Shown: positions 20,976-31,159, numbered from the stretch's first letter. The stretch: 64,000 bases of DNA from Meghimatium bilineatum (GCA_034231615.1 CM067302.1:12762820-12826819); one strand, 5' to 3'. Translations and numbers: made by a program. Notes: a model not told the origin generated them from the letters alone.

Positions 20976-21004
20976 TCAAAGTTTATGTGTCAATTACAGA
21001 ACGT

Positions 21005-21215
21005 TGTCCTTGTTGCCACTCTGTATGCTTTTCAGTTCAGTGCAAGTCGCCGTCTCTTCCAATGTCATGTTCAGAAGATCTTCAATATTATGTGTCTATC
21101 ATAGCCTTGGTTTGCCTGTTGTTCTCTTACCTGGAACTTTTCCCTCTTCAAGATCGATCTTTCTAAATCATTGTGTCTCTTTATATGTCCAAAATATGTT
21201 AGCTCGCGTTTTCTG
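21005..21215 (-). mobile_element. LINE-B-like RT scrap
   Basis: Minus strand reads SLPLLQRRKRELTYFGHIKR, HNDLERSILK, the conserved GHIKRHN segment of the RT C-terminus. Lies head to head with the next fragment. Confidence 0.6.
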
Positions 21216-21224
21216 CGTTGAAGC

Positions 21225-21490
21225 AACGGCAAACTACGGGAGTAAAATGCCAGGAAATTCTTTATGGATGTGGTGAACGACGTCATGGAGTGTTATTGGA
21301 GGGGATGATAGAAGGTAACAGGGGTAAAGGTCGCCCAAAACGCCGTTGGACAAAAAACGTTCAGGAATACTTGCACATGTCACTAAAAGAGACGGTACGG
21401 CTTGATCAAGACCGCGGAGAATTCAAGAGATCAATATGGAAGACCACGTTTTGGAAGAATATGTCATTTAATGATGCGTGTCTAAAAGTA
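21225..21490 (+). mobile_element. LINE-B-like RT C-terminal scrap
   Basis: GVLLEGMIEGNRGKGRPKRR, WTKNVQEYLHMSLKETVRLD, QDRGEFKRSIWKTTFWKNMS: the same C-terminus as LINE-B but a diverged subfamily. Confidence 0.7.
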
Positions 21491-21559
21491 GTTTTGATGA
21501 GCCAATCTTCTATGTTCAGGTCTTTGTGAACGTCTGCTGTTGTTGTCTATCATATTCTT

Positions 21560-22018
21560 AAGACCTTTGGTTGGTTGGTTGCTGATCTAGCGGTCCATGG
21601 GCTCATGCCCTTTGACCTAATGCCATCAAATGGCTGGGAAGTCTGTGGGTTTTTTCGGCCCACCCCGGGATAGAACCAGAGAATAACTATCACACTTCCA
21701 GGAAGGTAGGTTTCAATCTATGCACTGCTCCTAGTTACTGTAGCCAAGATAGGGTTCACTGTGCTCATTCCCCGCCACCAATTGACTACTGGTTATGCCG
21801 AACTTCTCTATTGCTCCAGGCATGCAATCAAATGTTCAAGTCAAAAGAATTGTCACGTCCGGAGTTACTGTGCCTCTATGATGGGTTTCAGCCATAGGAA
21901 AAACAGTAATGTCAGTTTTATCCTCCCCAGTGCTGCACATTACATCTCTGGCTCCCTCCCAACCACAGAGGGTGCATACATATATATTCAGGTAAACATG
22001 AAACAAATTTCAACATAG
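21560..22018 (-). mobile_element. ACCA-607 element, 5'-truncated
   Basis: About 450 bp nearly identical to 33070-33515 on the opposite strand; the (GGTT)n at 21569-21581 is its (ACCA)n tail. Frame 21761-22018 (plus) recurs at 33026-33319 (minus) only because the DNA is repeated. Confidence 0.85.
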
Positions 22019-22019
22019 C

Positions 22020-22125
22020 TATAACTTTGGGGTATAGTATAGGGGTTATATAGTATAGGGGTTATATAGTATAGGGGTATAGTATAGGGGTTATATAACT
22101 TTGGGGTATAGTATAGGGGTTATAT
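22020..22125. repeat. Imperfect tandem repeat of TATAGTATAGGGGT
   Basis: Roughly 16-bp units with insertions, directly beside the ACCA-607 copy. Confidence 0.75.
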
Positions 22126-22129
22126 AGCA

Positions 22130-22410
22130 CCGCAGAACTCTTTTTCTCACCTCTAATGACAAGGTCATATTACACGGTATATTTTTCTTTTTTCTGAATG
22201 TTGTTTTTGCCTGTCCTATTCTGCATCTTTTTTCTGTTTGACTTCTTTCATCTGCTGTAATCGTTGTACCTAGATATTTGAATTGGTGGACCTGTTTTAA
22301 TACAATATCATTTACTTTGATCTTGTAAGGTGTATTATTTTGTTTCTTTGAAATAACCATTACTTCTGTACTCTCTATACAACGTAAAAGCATTAACCAT
22401 TCTGACACGT
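22130..22410 (-). mobile_element. RT palm/thumb fragment
   Basis: Minus strand 22091-22408 reads CIESTEVMVISKKQN, KVNDIVLKQVHQFKYLGTTI, TADERSQTEKRCRIGQAKTT. This is the post-YADD segment and the FKYLGT thumb block of a LINE RT. No flanking domains. Confidence 0.75.
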
Positions 22411-22747
22411 AAACCCCAGATACGCGACCAACTTTTATTGCTTTATTTCAAATAAAAGTTTAGTTTGATTGATTCAACAAATTCTATCAACTATCGTGTG
22501 TGTATCGAGATATCCTTCAGGCTTGCGATGTAAACGTTAATATCTGGTGATTTACTCACAGAACAAGCCCGCAAGACAACATAACAAATAAAATTAATGC
22601 TAGGGAAGTCATTTGAAAATTATAAGATTCTAGGAAATGAAGCGGATGATAAATTCGTCTGATAATGTGTAGCAGTGGTGTAACAGTACGACTTAAGATG
22701 AATCTATTAAATCCACTGTGTGCTTTAACTAGGAACTATAGTTAAAT

Positions 22748-22832
22748 TATCATCATCAGTAGTGCTGTCTCCGCAACGAAAGTTGGATGTAACGGACCTT
22801 CAACAAACCCTGTACATTGTCTTAGTTGTTTA
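22748..22832 (-). mobile_element. LINE-A extreme 3' tip
   Basis: TCATCATCAGTAGTGCTGTC and CGCAACGAAAGTTGGATG match the LINE-A end next to its (GAT)n tail. Confidence 0.65.
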
Positions 22833-22834
22833 TT

Positions 22835-22979
22835 ATCTATTACCAGGTGGATAATGGTCAGAATATCCACGCTTGCCTTTAATCGTTGGGGTGGTGATTT
22901 GGAGATTTAGCTGTCTATCAAAGGCCAGATGCATTTCTTTGTCTGTGTTTAATTCATATTTGTTCAGTGTTGTCTTGAT
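22835..22979 (-). mobile_element. LINE-D, 3' part (interrupted)
   Basis: TATTACCAGGTGGATAATGG onward resembles the 3' part of the LINE-D at 14950. It is cut at 22979 by a LINE-B fragment and resumes at 23181. Confidence 0.65.
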
Positions 22980-23180
22980 TTACTGTTTAGAAAGACAAAT
23001 AATGGAGGGAAGAGCACATGAGAAGAGGAGAAAGGGGAGATCAAGAAGAAGACGGAATGACAACATTAAAGATAACGTGAATACATCGCTGGAAAATGCA
23101 AGCCGCACCGCCTAAGAGAGAGAGGGGTTCAGAGAGTTCATTGGGAAGACAACGTTCTGGAAGGAATACGTCACATGCCA
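22980..23180 (+). mobile_element. LINE-B 3' fragment inserted in LINE-D
   Basis: 201 bp of LINE-B C-terminus (LERQIMEGRAHEKRRKGRSR, DNIKDNVNTSLENASRTA) ending GAATACGTCACATG. TGTCTTGAT at 22971-22979 and 23181-23189 is the target duplication. A heavily 5'-truncated insertion. Confidence 0.85.
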
Positions 23181-23189
23181 TGTCTTGAT

Positions 23190-23645
23190 ATTATCTATCC
23201 ATCCTCTTCTATGTCTTCCTCTGGTTTTGTATCCGGATCTACTTATGTTATATGTTCTTGTTGGTAGTTGGTTATGATACAATCTCATAAGGTGTCCAAA
23301 CCATTTTATTTGTTGTTTTTCGATGTATTCTGTGCTTGGTCTTATTCCGATTCTTCTCCTGATTTCGTTAATTTTTTTATTTTAGTCACGGCTAAGATTT
23401 GGTCACTCTTGTGACTATGTGCATTAGTAATTGTCATTTCATCAGGCATTTCATCAGGCATTTCATCAGGCATTTCATCTTAAATGTTTTAAGTTTTCTC
23501 TGCTGCGCTGCTGTCAGCGCCCATGTCTGGCAGAGTTTGTCATGACAAATGTTTACCATCGGTCTCTTGACAGACATCGTGATCGGGAGTTCTTATTTAC
23601 GCCGCCTCCATATAAAAACATTGTTGTGTAATTCTTTTTTGAATG
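23190..23645 (-). mobile_element. LINE-D-like RT C-terminus with internal MKCL triplication
   Basis: Minus strand reads KLCQTWALTAAQQRKLKTFK, then MKCL three times and MK stop, where relatives have a single EMKCLRK. The repeat is the 12-bp array at 23433-23476. Downstream are KNKQQIKWFGHLMRL-like and the conserved 3' end. Confidence 0.75.
23433..23476. repeat. 12-bp tandem repeat (CATTTCATCAGG), about 3.7 copies
   Basis: Lies in frame within the RT C-terminal coding sequence and encodes M-K-C-L on the minus strand. Confidence 0.9.
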
Positions 23646-23842
23646 TTGTTTCCTTTTTTCCTGACGTCGGAAATGCATATGTTCTATGTTTTTTCTATGA
23701 ATTTCTATGTTTTAAATTTTCAACATTACTATTAGTTCCGTGGGCTTGTGACCTAGTCCGCAGACGTTTAGTGTTGCTGTTCTTGTCGTCATTGTCGCTC
23801 CGAATACGTTAATTACTGAGCAATGAATAGATTATGTTGAAT

Positions 23843-23965
23843 TACTTTGGTGGTGCAGTATGTTAGGCTGTAGCCTGTCCATCTCGTGATGTTTCTCTCC
23901 TACTTTTATTCTTTGACCACCTTTTTCTCACCTCCCCTCGACTTACTCAAGTAAGGTCTTCAACA
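23843..23965 (-). mobile_element. LINE-A fragment, decayed
   Basis: GGTGGTGCAGTATGTTAGGC, TGTCCATCTCGTGATGTT and AGTAAGGTCTTCAACAAA match the 3' part of LINE-A. Confidence 0.7.
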
Positions 23966-23967
23966 AA

Positions 23968-24992
23968 TAATAATATCTTGTGTAGAATCAGTATAGAAGC
24001 GTCATCAAGTGTGTGTATAATCAGTATAGAAGTGTCATAATTTCTTGTGTAGAATCAGTATAGAAGCGTCATCAAGTGTGTGTAGAATCAGTATAGAAGT
24101 GTCATAATTTCTTGTGTAGAATCAGTATAGAAGCGTCATCAAGTGTGTGTAGAATCAGTATAGAAGTGTCATAATTTCTTGTGTAGAATCAGTATAGAAG
24201 CGTCATCAAGTGTGTGTAGAATCAGTATAGAAGTGTCATAATTTCTTGTGTAGAATCAGTATAGAAGCGTCATCAAGTGTGTGTAGAATCAGTATAGAAG
24301 TGTCATAATTTCTTGTGTAGAATCAGTATAGAAGCGTCATCAAGTGTGTGTAGAATCAGTATAGAAGTGTCATAATTTCTTGTGTAGAATCAGTATAGAA
24401 GCGTCATCAAGTGTGTGTAGAATCAGTATAGAAGTGTCATAATTTCTTGTGTAGAATCAGTATAGAAGCGTCATCAAGTGTGTGTAGAATCAGTATAGAA
24501 GTGTCATAATTTCTTGTGTAGAATCAGTATAGAAGCGTCATCAAGTGTGTGTATAATCAGTATAGAAGTGTCATAATTTCTTGTGTAGAATCAGTATAGA
24601 AGTGTCATAATTTCTTGTGTAGAATCAGTATAGAAGCGTCATAATTTCTTGTGTAGAATCAGTATAGAAGCGTCATCAAGTGTGTGTATAATCAGTATAG
24701 AAGTGTCATAATTTCTTGTGTAGAATCAGTATAGAAGTGTCATAATTTCTTGTGTAGAATCAGTATAGAAGTGTCATAATTTCTTGTGTAGAATCAGTAT
24801 AGAAGTGTCATAATTTCTTGTGTAGAATCAGTATAGAAGTGTCATAATTTCTTGTGTAGAATCAGTATAGAAGTGTCATAATTTCTTGTGTAGAATCAGT
24901 ATAGAAGTGTCATAATTTCTTGTGTAGTATCAGTATAGAAGCGTCATCAAGTGTGTGTAGAATAATATAGAAGCATCATCAAGGGTTGTGTA
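23968..24992. repeat. Tandem array, 34/33-bp units in a 67-bp dimer, then pure 34-bp monomers
   Basis: Two monomers, ATAATTTCTTGTGTAGAATC plus AGTATAGAAGTGTC (34) and ATCAAGTGTGTGTAGAATCA plus GTATAGAAGNGTC (33), alternate as a 67-bp dimer from 23975 to about 24590. From about 24700 to 24930 only the 34-bp monomer repeats. About 30 monomers in all. Confidence 0.95.
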
Positions 24993-25183
24993 GTATCATT
25001 ATTTTAGCGTCATCAATTATTGTGCAATATGCAGAACACAAGATGAGCTAAATCAATCCGCTATAGACATTACCAATATTGGACTGGATGTGGAACAATT
25101 GATCTCAGAAAAAGAAGAGTCGTTTTTAAATATTATTTTTACATTTGAAATATGTTATATAAATTTCTCTTATTTTATTTCAG

Positions 25184-25337
25184 AAGTTAGGTTACTGGTA
25201 CTGAAGACAAGGAGAAGAACACAATAAAAACTCAAGAAAAAGCCAAGAAAAGAGTCAGCGCCTGTAACACTCAGGAAAAGTGTCAGCTGTGGGGTATATC
25301 AACAAGTAATGACTGTCGTTGTCCGGCTGAAAGAAAA
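25184..25337 (+). other. 5' part of exon: predicted 5' UTR after a splice acceptor
   Basis: A pyrimidine-rich tract and TATTTTATTTCAG end at 25183, a good acceptor. The frame of the CDS meets TAG at 25188-25190 just inside the exon and is open after that, so the first in-frame Met is 25338. The boundary is a prediction. Confidence 0.5.
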
Positions 25338-25830
25338 ATGATAACAGGATATCTTAAAATGTTCCCAGGTGTATCATCAATATTCCAACTTCTTGTAATA
25401 TGTCACGGACTAAGGACCACAAAATCTTCGCTTTTTACATCAGAACGTAATTTACCGAAGTTATCTGAATTTGAAATCGCACCTGATATACCTTTTACAG
25501 AAGAATATAATCTCGAGTTACCTGTACCAAATATTCGAGGTGTTAATATCATCGATATTTTATCTTCCTCGCGATTGATGACAATGTCACCAACATCGAA
25601 AGACCCAAAGAAACGCAGTTCTAAAATTCCGGTTTATATTTTAGTTTTGCTACCGAAATCGACTGACTTTATGTTCAGCATTCAGCAGGTCTCTCCCGCA
25701 ATCGCGTTGGCTACGGATAATGTTACGTCTTCTCAGTTCTTGAAACATCATCATTTAGTGACGTTGTACGCAGATTCAAAATGCCACATGGCGGAGGCAA
25801 TGAACGAGGCCATCAAGTTTTATATTAAAG
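25338..25830 (+). CDS. First coding exon, receptor guanylate cyclase (natriuretic peptide receptor)-like
   Basis: 164 codons plus one base, then AAAG|GTATGT, a strong donor at 25831 (phase 1). ATG 25338 follows AAGAAAA, with a second Met at codon 8. Residues 8-26, MFPGVSSIFQLLVICHGL, look like a signal peptide. From about residue 98 the sequence KIPVYILVLLPKSTDFMFSI, QQVSPAIALATDNV and LYADSKCHMAEAMNEAIKFY resembles the start of the ligand-binding (ANF receptor) domain of membrane guanylate cyclases, where a LLP...FSI..V.PAI block and a D-S-x-C motif are typical. Such proteins make cGMP on binding peptide ligands at the cell surface. Residues 27-95 are not recognised. No further exon is visible, so the rest would lie beyond the window or the gene is truncated. 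Assignment is by remembered family features, not a search. Confidence 0.6.
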
Positions 25831-25836
25831 GTATGT
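25831..25836 (+). promoter_or_regulatory. Predicted splice donor GTATGT
   Basis: Follows ...TTTTATATTAAAG and ends the similarity to the receptor domain. Confidence 0.6.
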
Positions 25837-25857
25837 ATGCATTTTCTTGTTAATTAT

Positions 25858-26004
25858 TATTCTTTTTCTTCAGTCTTAATTCTCAAACTCCCGCTGGATC
25901 TCTCTTGTAGTAGATTTCCAGCAGGACGTAGTCCAGAGAATGGAAATGCGTTGTGTTGCCGTTTTATTTGCGCCAATGGCCCAGCACATCCGTCTTCGGT
26001 GGAG
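25858..26004 (-). mobile_element. GAA-short with 11-bp target duplication, just inside the intron
   Basis: Flanked by TTGTTAATTAT at 25847-25857 and 26005-26015. It starts 28 bp after the predicted splice donor. The tail is on the left (TTCTTTTTCTTC), so it lies antisense to the exon. Confidence 0.87.
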
Positions 26005-26104
26005 TTGTTAATTATATTAGCCCTTTCATCATTGTGCCATGTTTCTAAAAAATGTTTAGGGTGTCTGTAAAGTCGATGTTCACTGAATTTTAAATGAAAT
26101 ATAT

Positions 26105-26382
26105 CGCTTGTATGTTGCCGGGGCCCGAAAGGTGAGCAAAGAAAAGCAACACTGTTGACCTTCCACGCATGTCGTAAAAGGTGATTAAGGAGGTTATAGG
26201 ATGGAGTTGACTGTCCCATCCCATATAGGGGCAGTGACCCAAAGCCATACTGAAGTCGGATGTGTCATGCCGAAAGGCGCAGATATCGCAGCAATGCCGT
26301 AAACCATGACACAACGCATTGCGTTCTCCGGATTACATCCTGCTAATCTGCAGGAGTTTGAGAACGAACGCAGAAGAAGAAG
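26105..26382 (+). mobile_element. GAA-long with 13-bp target duplication
   Basis: Flanked by AAATGAAATATAT at 26092-26104 and 26383-26395. Full length, in the same orientation as the exon, and about 275 bp downstream of it. Confidence 0.9.
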
Positions 26383-26395
26383 AAATGAAATATAT

Positions 26396-26690
26396 TTTCT
26401 CAACGTGATGTCATTGAAAGGGGGTGTATTTTCATTGTCCTGTTTACAGCGTAAATCATCAGATTACACTTAACTGCTATTCGCTGGCCAAAAATGGTAC
26501 TAAATTGTCCACATTGTGCAAACTTTTTGTTGACAGCCACACACAAAAAACACCGAAAAGTCACATTGCGTCACTTTAGAAGGATGATTCCAATGTGCCA
26601 ACAAGACTGTAACTGATAAATGTTAAAGTCTAACTCTCACATGTATATGAAGAAAAGATATGTAACCCTTTGGATCGACTGAAGTGAGTG
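26396..26690. other. No gene recognised
   Basis: Presumed intronic spacer with no further exon or repeat that I can see. Confidence 0.35.
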
Positions 26691-26692
26691 TG

Positions 26693-26935
26693 CATTGGAC
26701 AAAATGCCGTGTGATTCATTAGTTTATAAAGCATATACGAAGAGAGAAGAAGCAGAAAGAAGTGCCAAGGGTAGACCTAGAGTACGTTGGATCGACAACA
26801 TCAAAGAGACATTACATGAACAACAAATAACATTATCTGAAGCTGCTAGAAAAGCGAGAACTAGAACATTGTATCTCCCTCGACACTCGTAAAGGGTAAA
26901 AGAGGAAGGAAAGAAGAAGAAGATTGGATCAAAAA
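26693..26935 (+). mobile_element. LINE-D-like RT C-terminal scrap
   Basis: Reads LVYKAYTKREEAERSAKGRP, RVRWIDNIKETLHEQQITLS, EAARKARTRTLYLPRHS then stop: the basic GRPR.RWxDNIKE block that ends LINE-D proteins, here with an intact C-terminus and nothing upstream. Confidence 0.72.
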
Positions 26936-26939
26936 AGCT

Positions 26940-27430
26940 TCCTTTTCAGTCTCCTGCTGTTCCAAGTACTGTTTCCTGAGCTCTGGAATGAGTGCATATA
27001 TTATGTTTTGATCAGTTTGACGGGGTATAAAAAAATTACATAGTGGGTACGATTTGACCCACTGGTGGTTTTTTATCCATCACTGTTGCAAAAAAAAAAA
27101 AAAATAGATTGTAATCATACAACATTTTATGCGAAACTAAGGCGCATAAAACTGTGTAAGAATTCGTATGACATTTTGTACGAAACTAAAGCATATTATA
27201 TTTTGTGAAAACTGGGACATATCTCATTCTTGTCTAGTAGACGTGTTGCCATATTGACTAGTTCATGGTCAAATTTGTCAGATCTATCCACTTTTCCTGA
27301 CTGCTGGCCAGGATATTTAGTTTTTTTTAAAAACCATTTTTTGCTTTAAAAATAATATTTACGTTCCCATATTTTATTGTTAAAGTTCGGCCATATACAG
27401 TGGTTCAAATAGTTAGAGCATAATTGCGAA
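26940..27430. other. No gene recognised
   Basis: AT-rich spacer with a 14-A run near 27090. Confidence 0.35.
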
Positions 27431-27434
27431 TTGG

Positions 27435-27855
27435 TCATGTGACGTATTCCTTCCAGAACGTTATTTCCCAATGAACTCTGAACCTCTGTCTGTCTTGGGC
27501 GATGTGGCTTTCATTTTCTAGCGATGCATTCATGTTATCTTTAATGTCGTCAGTCCATCGTCTTCTTGGTCTGCCATTTCTCCTCTCCCAGGTACTCTTC
27601 CCTCCATTATTTGTCTTTCTAAACAGTTGTGTCTCTTTATATAACCGAACAGGCGTAGTTTTCTTTTTGTTATTGTGTTTAGTAACCAACACTCTGGAAT
27701 CTTCAATGTGTTTATAATATCTGGGTTTCTGATTTTTTCTCTTCCATGATATTCTAAGTATCTCTCTGTAGTATTTCAGCTCAAAGGCGTTGATCTTCTT
27801 TGCCGCGGTTTTACTTAGGGTCCATGTTTCACAGCCGTATGTTGTAACCGTAAAA
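27435..27855 (-). mobile_element. LINE-B C-terminus, frameshifted
   Basis: Minus strand gives CETWTLSKTAAKKINAFELK near 27790-27850, KYYREILRISWK, an IRNPDIINTLKIPECWLLNT block and, in 27435-27692, RPRRRWTDDIKDNMNASLEN, ESHIAQDRQRF. Confidence 0.82.
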
Positions 27856-27894
27856 ATAAAAGTTAATTAGAATAGAATTAGAAATGACATCAGA

Positions 27895-28060
27895 CGGTTA
27901 AAAAAAAACCAAAAAAAAAAGAAAAAAACCGGACCAATATTGAAAAACATCGAGAGATAACAGATTAAGTGGTTTTCACACTCGTCCAGTCTGCAAACAG
28001 ATAGTATGCCACATAGACATATCATCATGAGAATGGTATTACGTGATAAAATATGTATGG
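27895..28060 (+). mobile_element. LINE-E fragment, decayed
   Basis: ACAGATTAAGTGGTTTTCAC codes QIKWFSHSSSLQTDS, the same block as RQQIQWFSHASRLPSDGFAQ at 30.35 kb. Confidence 0.5.
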
Positions 28061-28154
28061 CCTTTTGCGTCTTACAGACGGTCATTTAGGTATAAAAAGA
28101 AGCAATCTATTGAATATTTTCTCAGAAATGGAATTATCAAGTGGTCATATCACA

Positions 28155-28318
28155 TTGGGGTGAGCGTGGCCGTGTGGTTAGAACACCGTTCTAAGACACT
28201 TGGGGTCACAGGTTCAATCCACGATTGGGACATGATTATTTATTTCGGAGGTACAATAAAAATTCTTCCTGCCCATAGAAAGCGTCCCTGCACTTCTTCA
28301 CAGAAAGACATGCAGTAA
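28155..28318 (+). mobile_element. tSINE-2 with intact tRNA-like head
   Basis: A box in GTGGCCGTGTGGTTAGAACA and B box GGTTCAATCCACG, then ATTCTTCCTGCCCATAGAAA and ACATGCAGTAATGACAA. Not a tRNA gene: the acceptor and anticodon arms do not close. No clear target duplication. Confidence 0.75.
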
Positions 28319-28414
28319 TGACAATTTGTGTTTTAAGTTTTCCTTTTTATAATCGCAGCAACGGAAGATTTTTGTTTGCGTTTTTCTCTTTTCTTTTCTT
28401 TCATATCTTGTAAC

Positions 28415-28692
28415 GCCCTTGTGTTGCCGGGTCCGGAAAGGGGTGCAAAGAATAGCAAGACTGTTTACCTTCCACGCATGTCGTAAAAGGCGACTAAGGA
28501 GGTTATGGGATGGAGTTGGCTGTCCCATCCCATATATGGTCAGAGACCCAATGCCATGCGGAAGTCGGATGTGTCAGACTGAAAGGCGCAGATATCGCAA
28601 CAATGCTGTAAACCATGACACAACGCATTCCGTTCTCCGGACTACATCCAGCTAATCTGCAGGAGTTTGAGAACGAACGCAGAAGAAGAAGA
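28415..28692 (+). mobile_element. GAA-long with 12-bp target duplication
   Basis: Flanked by ATATCTTGTAAC at 28403-28414 and 28693-28704. Full length, ends GAAGAAGAAG. Confidence 0.92.
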
Positions 28693-28928
28693 ATATCTTG
28701 TAACATTATTTCTGAACAATGCTGCTCCCGCACGAAGGTTTGCCTCCAGGCATCCCGAGTGTGGTCGTGGTAAAAAAACAAAAACAAACAAAAACATTCC
28801 ATCTAGTAAAAGATGGACCACGAAATCAAGGAGGCGGGAACAATCCTACAAAAGCACACAGGGAGGTCATCTGCAGAAGACACTTATATTCTTTACACCA
28901 CGAGGCGTGAAAGGGTCACATCTGTATA

Positions 28929-29211
28929 CGCCCGTGTGTTGTCAGGGCCCGAAAGGGGAGCAAAGAATAGCAACACTGTTTACCTTCCATGCATGTCTAA
29001 CGAGGCGACTAATGAGGTTATGAGATGGAGTTGGCTGTCCCATCCCGTATAGGGTCAGTGACCCAAAGCCATGCTGAAGTCGAATGTGTCAGGGCGAAAG
29101 GCGCAAATATCGCAGCAATGCTGTAAACCATGACACAGCGCATTCCGTTCTCCGGACTACATTCTGCTAATCTGCAGGAGTTTGAAAAGGAACACAGAAG
29201 AAGAAAAACAG
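28929..29211 (+). mobile_element. GAA-long, full-length copy
   Basis: Only ~225 bp after the previous copy and in the same orientation. CTGTATA at 28922-28928 and 29212-29218 is a short target duplication. The sequence between the copies contains no known gene. Confidence 0.87.
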
Positions 29212-29216
29212 CTGTA

Positions 29217-29236
29217 TAGATAGATAGATAGATAGT
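29217..29236. repeat. (GATA)n microsatellite
   Basis: Short TAGA tetranucleotide run next to the GAA-long tail. Confidence 0.85.
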
Positions 29237-29344
29237 TTGTCTACAAATTGTGTGGCAAGTTCTTTTATGGAAATTGACTAATTTATAAGCAGTTTCTTTT
29301 ATACTTTGAATATACCTTTCACACAGATATTTGATCATTAATTT

Positions 29345-29502
29345 CTCGGCGTTCAAAAGGTTCAAAAGACGTAGAGGATTGACTTCATTGTACTCGGTTT
29401 CCCACATGTACTCCATCACTCTCAACGAAGCGGCACGCATTCTGCTGAGAGTACCACTCATAGCGCGCAACTCCGTAACTTCAAGTGACAATCCGAATAG
29501 GT
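29345..29502 (-). mobile_element. tSINE-1 body, 5'-truncated
   Basis: On the minus strand TCACTTGAAGTTACGGAGTT to GAAGTCAATCCTCTACGTC matches the bodies at 16123 and 58822. The tRNA head is missing. Confidence 0.85.
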
Positions 29503-29504
29503 GT

Positions 29505-29706
29505 GATGACTAGAAGCTTTAGTTGTCTTTCCAAGGACTGATGTGTCGTCTTTGCTGCGTTGAGTCCGTATTTGTTCAGAGATGTCTTGATGATATCTAT
29601 TCATCTTGTTCTAGGTCTTCCTCTGGCCTTATATCCGGATCTTCTTATGTTATATGTTCTTGTTTGTAGGTGGTTACACTTCATTCTCATAAGATGTCCA
29701 AAGCAT
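29505..29706 (-). mobile_element. LINE-D C-terminal fragment
   Basis: Minus strand encodes CFGHLMRMKCNHLQTRTYNI, RRSGYKARGRPRTR and the following block in order. It is cut at 29706 by the GAA-long tail. Confidence 0.75.
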
Positions 29707-29930
29707 TCTTCTTCTTCTTCTGCGTTCGTTCTCAAACTCCTGAAGATTAGCAGGATGTAGTCCGGAGAACGGAATACGTTGTGTCATGGTTTACAGCATT
29801 GCTGCGCTATATGCGCCATTCGGCCTGGCACATCCGACTTCAGCATGATGTTGGGTCACTGACCCTATATGAGATGGGACAACCAACTCCATCCCATAAC
29901 CTCCTTACTCGTCTTTTACGACATCTCTTT
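29707..29930 (-). mobile_element. GAA-long, 5'-truncated copy
   Basis: Tail (TTC)n at 29707-29720 and body intact up to TCGTCTTTTACGACAT, where similarity stops. The only clearly 5'-truncated GAA-long, which supports copying from an RNA starting at the tail. Confidence 0.87.
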
Positions 29931-29999
29931 GTGTTACCCCCAGTGCTGTTCAACAGGCACTTCATTTTCCATACAACGAGTTTTTGTTCTAGTTTCTCT

Positions 30000-30330
30000 G
30001 TCAGGGTAATGTATAAATGTTGATAATTGGAGACAGGTAATATAAGTTTATAGAAACACTGAATTTTTTAAAAATCATTATGTTTTTAGCAGTCATACAC
30101 AATTTTGAATTTGGTTATGTTTTTGTTTTACTAATAATTTGGTCATAAATAGTTCCAAACATATGGCAACCCTGTCTAGTAGTATTGATGAAAATCATGG
30201 TTTACTATAGACACGGGCAGAATGTTCCAGCTATCTTTATGTAAGTCATTTCCTGCTGATATCAGATACCACTGCTCATGATATTGTGAATAAAATTGAC
30301 AACTATGCTGGAATATAGTCAGAAACTTCT
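30000..30330. other. No gene recognised
   Basis: AT-rich spacer. Confidence 0.35.
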
Positions 30331-30645
30331 AGATATGATTTCAGTCATACTCAGAAGACAACAGATTCAGTGGTTTTCACATGCTTCCAGACTACCATCA
30401 GATGGTTTTGCTCAAAGCATTGCTTTACATACACGATATATATAAGTCCAGAGGCAGACCATGTAAAAGATGGATTACATATATATAAGATTCATCAAAG
30501 AACAAATATAAATTAAGCACAACAAAAAATCAATCACCAGAGAACACTTCTATCTCTAACGCAAGAAGACATAAACGTAATAGGCATATCAAGAGAAAAG
30601 AAGGAAAGCCATACTTTGACAATTGACTAAACTAAGCTATCGTCA
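30330..30645 (+). mobile_element. LINE-E C-terminal fragment
   Basis: Reads RRQQIQWFSHASRLPSDGFA, QSIALHTRYI, later SPENTSISNARRHKR, with intervening stops. The same end is at window position 1-51 and a middle piece at 27895. Confidence 0.65.
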
Positions 30646-31010
30646 CTGTAACTGTAAGCAAAAATCTATACGTATACACTTCACTAAACTACGCTATCGT
30701 CACTGTAACTGTAAGAAAAATATATACGTATACAATTGACTAACTACGCTATCGTCACTGTACTGTAAGAAAAATATATACGTATACAATTGACTAAACC
30801 AAGCTATCGTCACTGTAACTGTAAGAAAAATATATACGTATACAATTGACTAACTACGCTATCGTCACTGTAACTGTAAGAAAAATATATACGTATACAA
30901 TTGACTAACTAAGCAAACGTCACTATACTGTAAGAAAAATTTATACGTATATAATTGACTAACTACGCTATCGTCACTGTGCTGTAAGATAAATCTATAC
31001 GTATACTAAT
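30640..31010. repeat. Tandem array, ~55-bp unit, about 6-7 copies
   Basis: Unit ACTAACTACGCTATCGTCAC then TGTAACTGTAAGAAAAATAT and ATACGTATACAATTG. It starts exactly where the LINE-E coding end stops (ACAATTGACTAAACTAAGC), so the first unit may be LINE-E 3' sequence. Confidence 0.92.
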
Positions 31011-31159
31011 CTGTACCGTGTGTGGAACGTGATATTTAACCTGTAGGTTTTGGTGACAAATGGCACGCTGGGGTAAAACACTGCACCTATGTCCTTGTAG
31101 CTTCGTGTAGCAGACTTCTAAACGTCAAGACATTCTAGGTGTGTCATGACTGCAGGTGG

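Noticed and set aside
21761-22018. Gene shared with 33026-33319 (conserved 85-aa frame)
   Set aside because: Both lie in the non-coding ACCA-607 repeat and the frame is not flanked by any gene structure.
28155-28225. Second tRNA gene
   Set aside because: A and B boxes exist but the acceptor and anticodon stems do not close and a SINE body follows. Same for 10650, 43998, 45837 and 58822.
28298-28802. Conserved small proteins (CxPENGMRCVMVYSIAAI type) seen at many loci
   Set aside because: The repeated peptides are minus-strand readings of GAA-long copies; their conservation reflects DNA copying, and they carry stops at different places.
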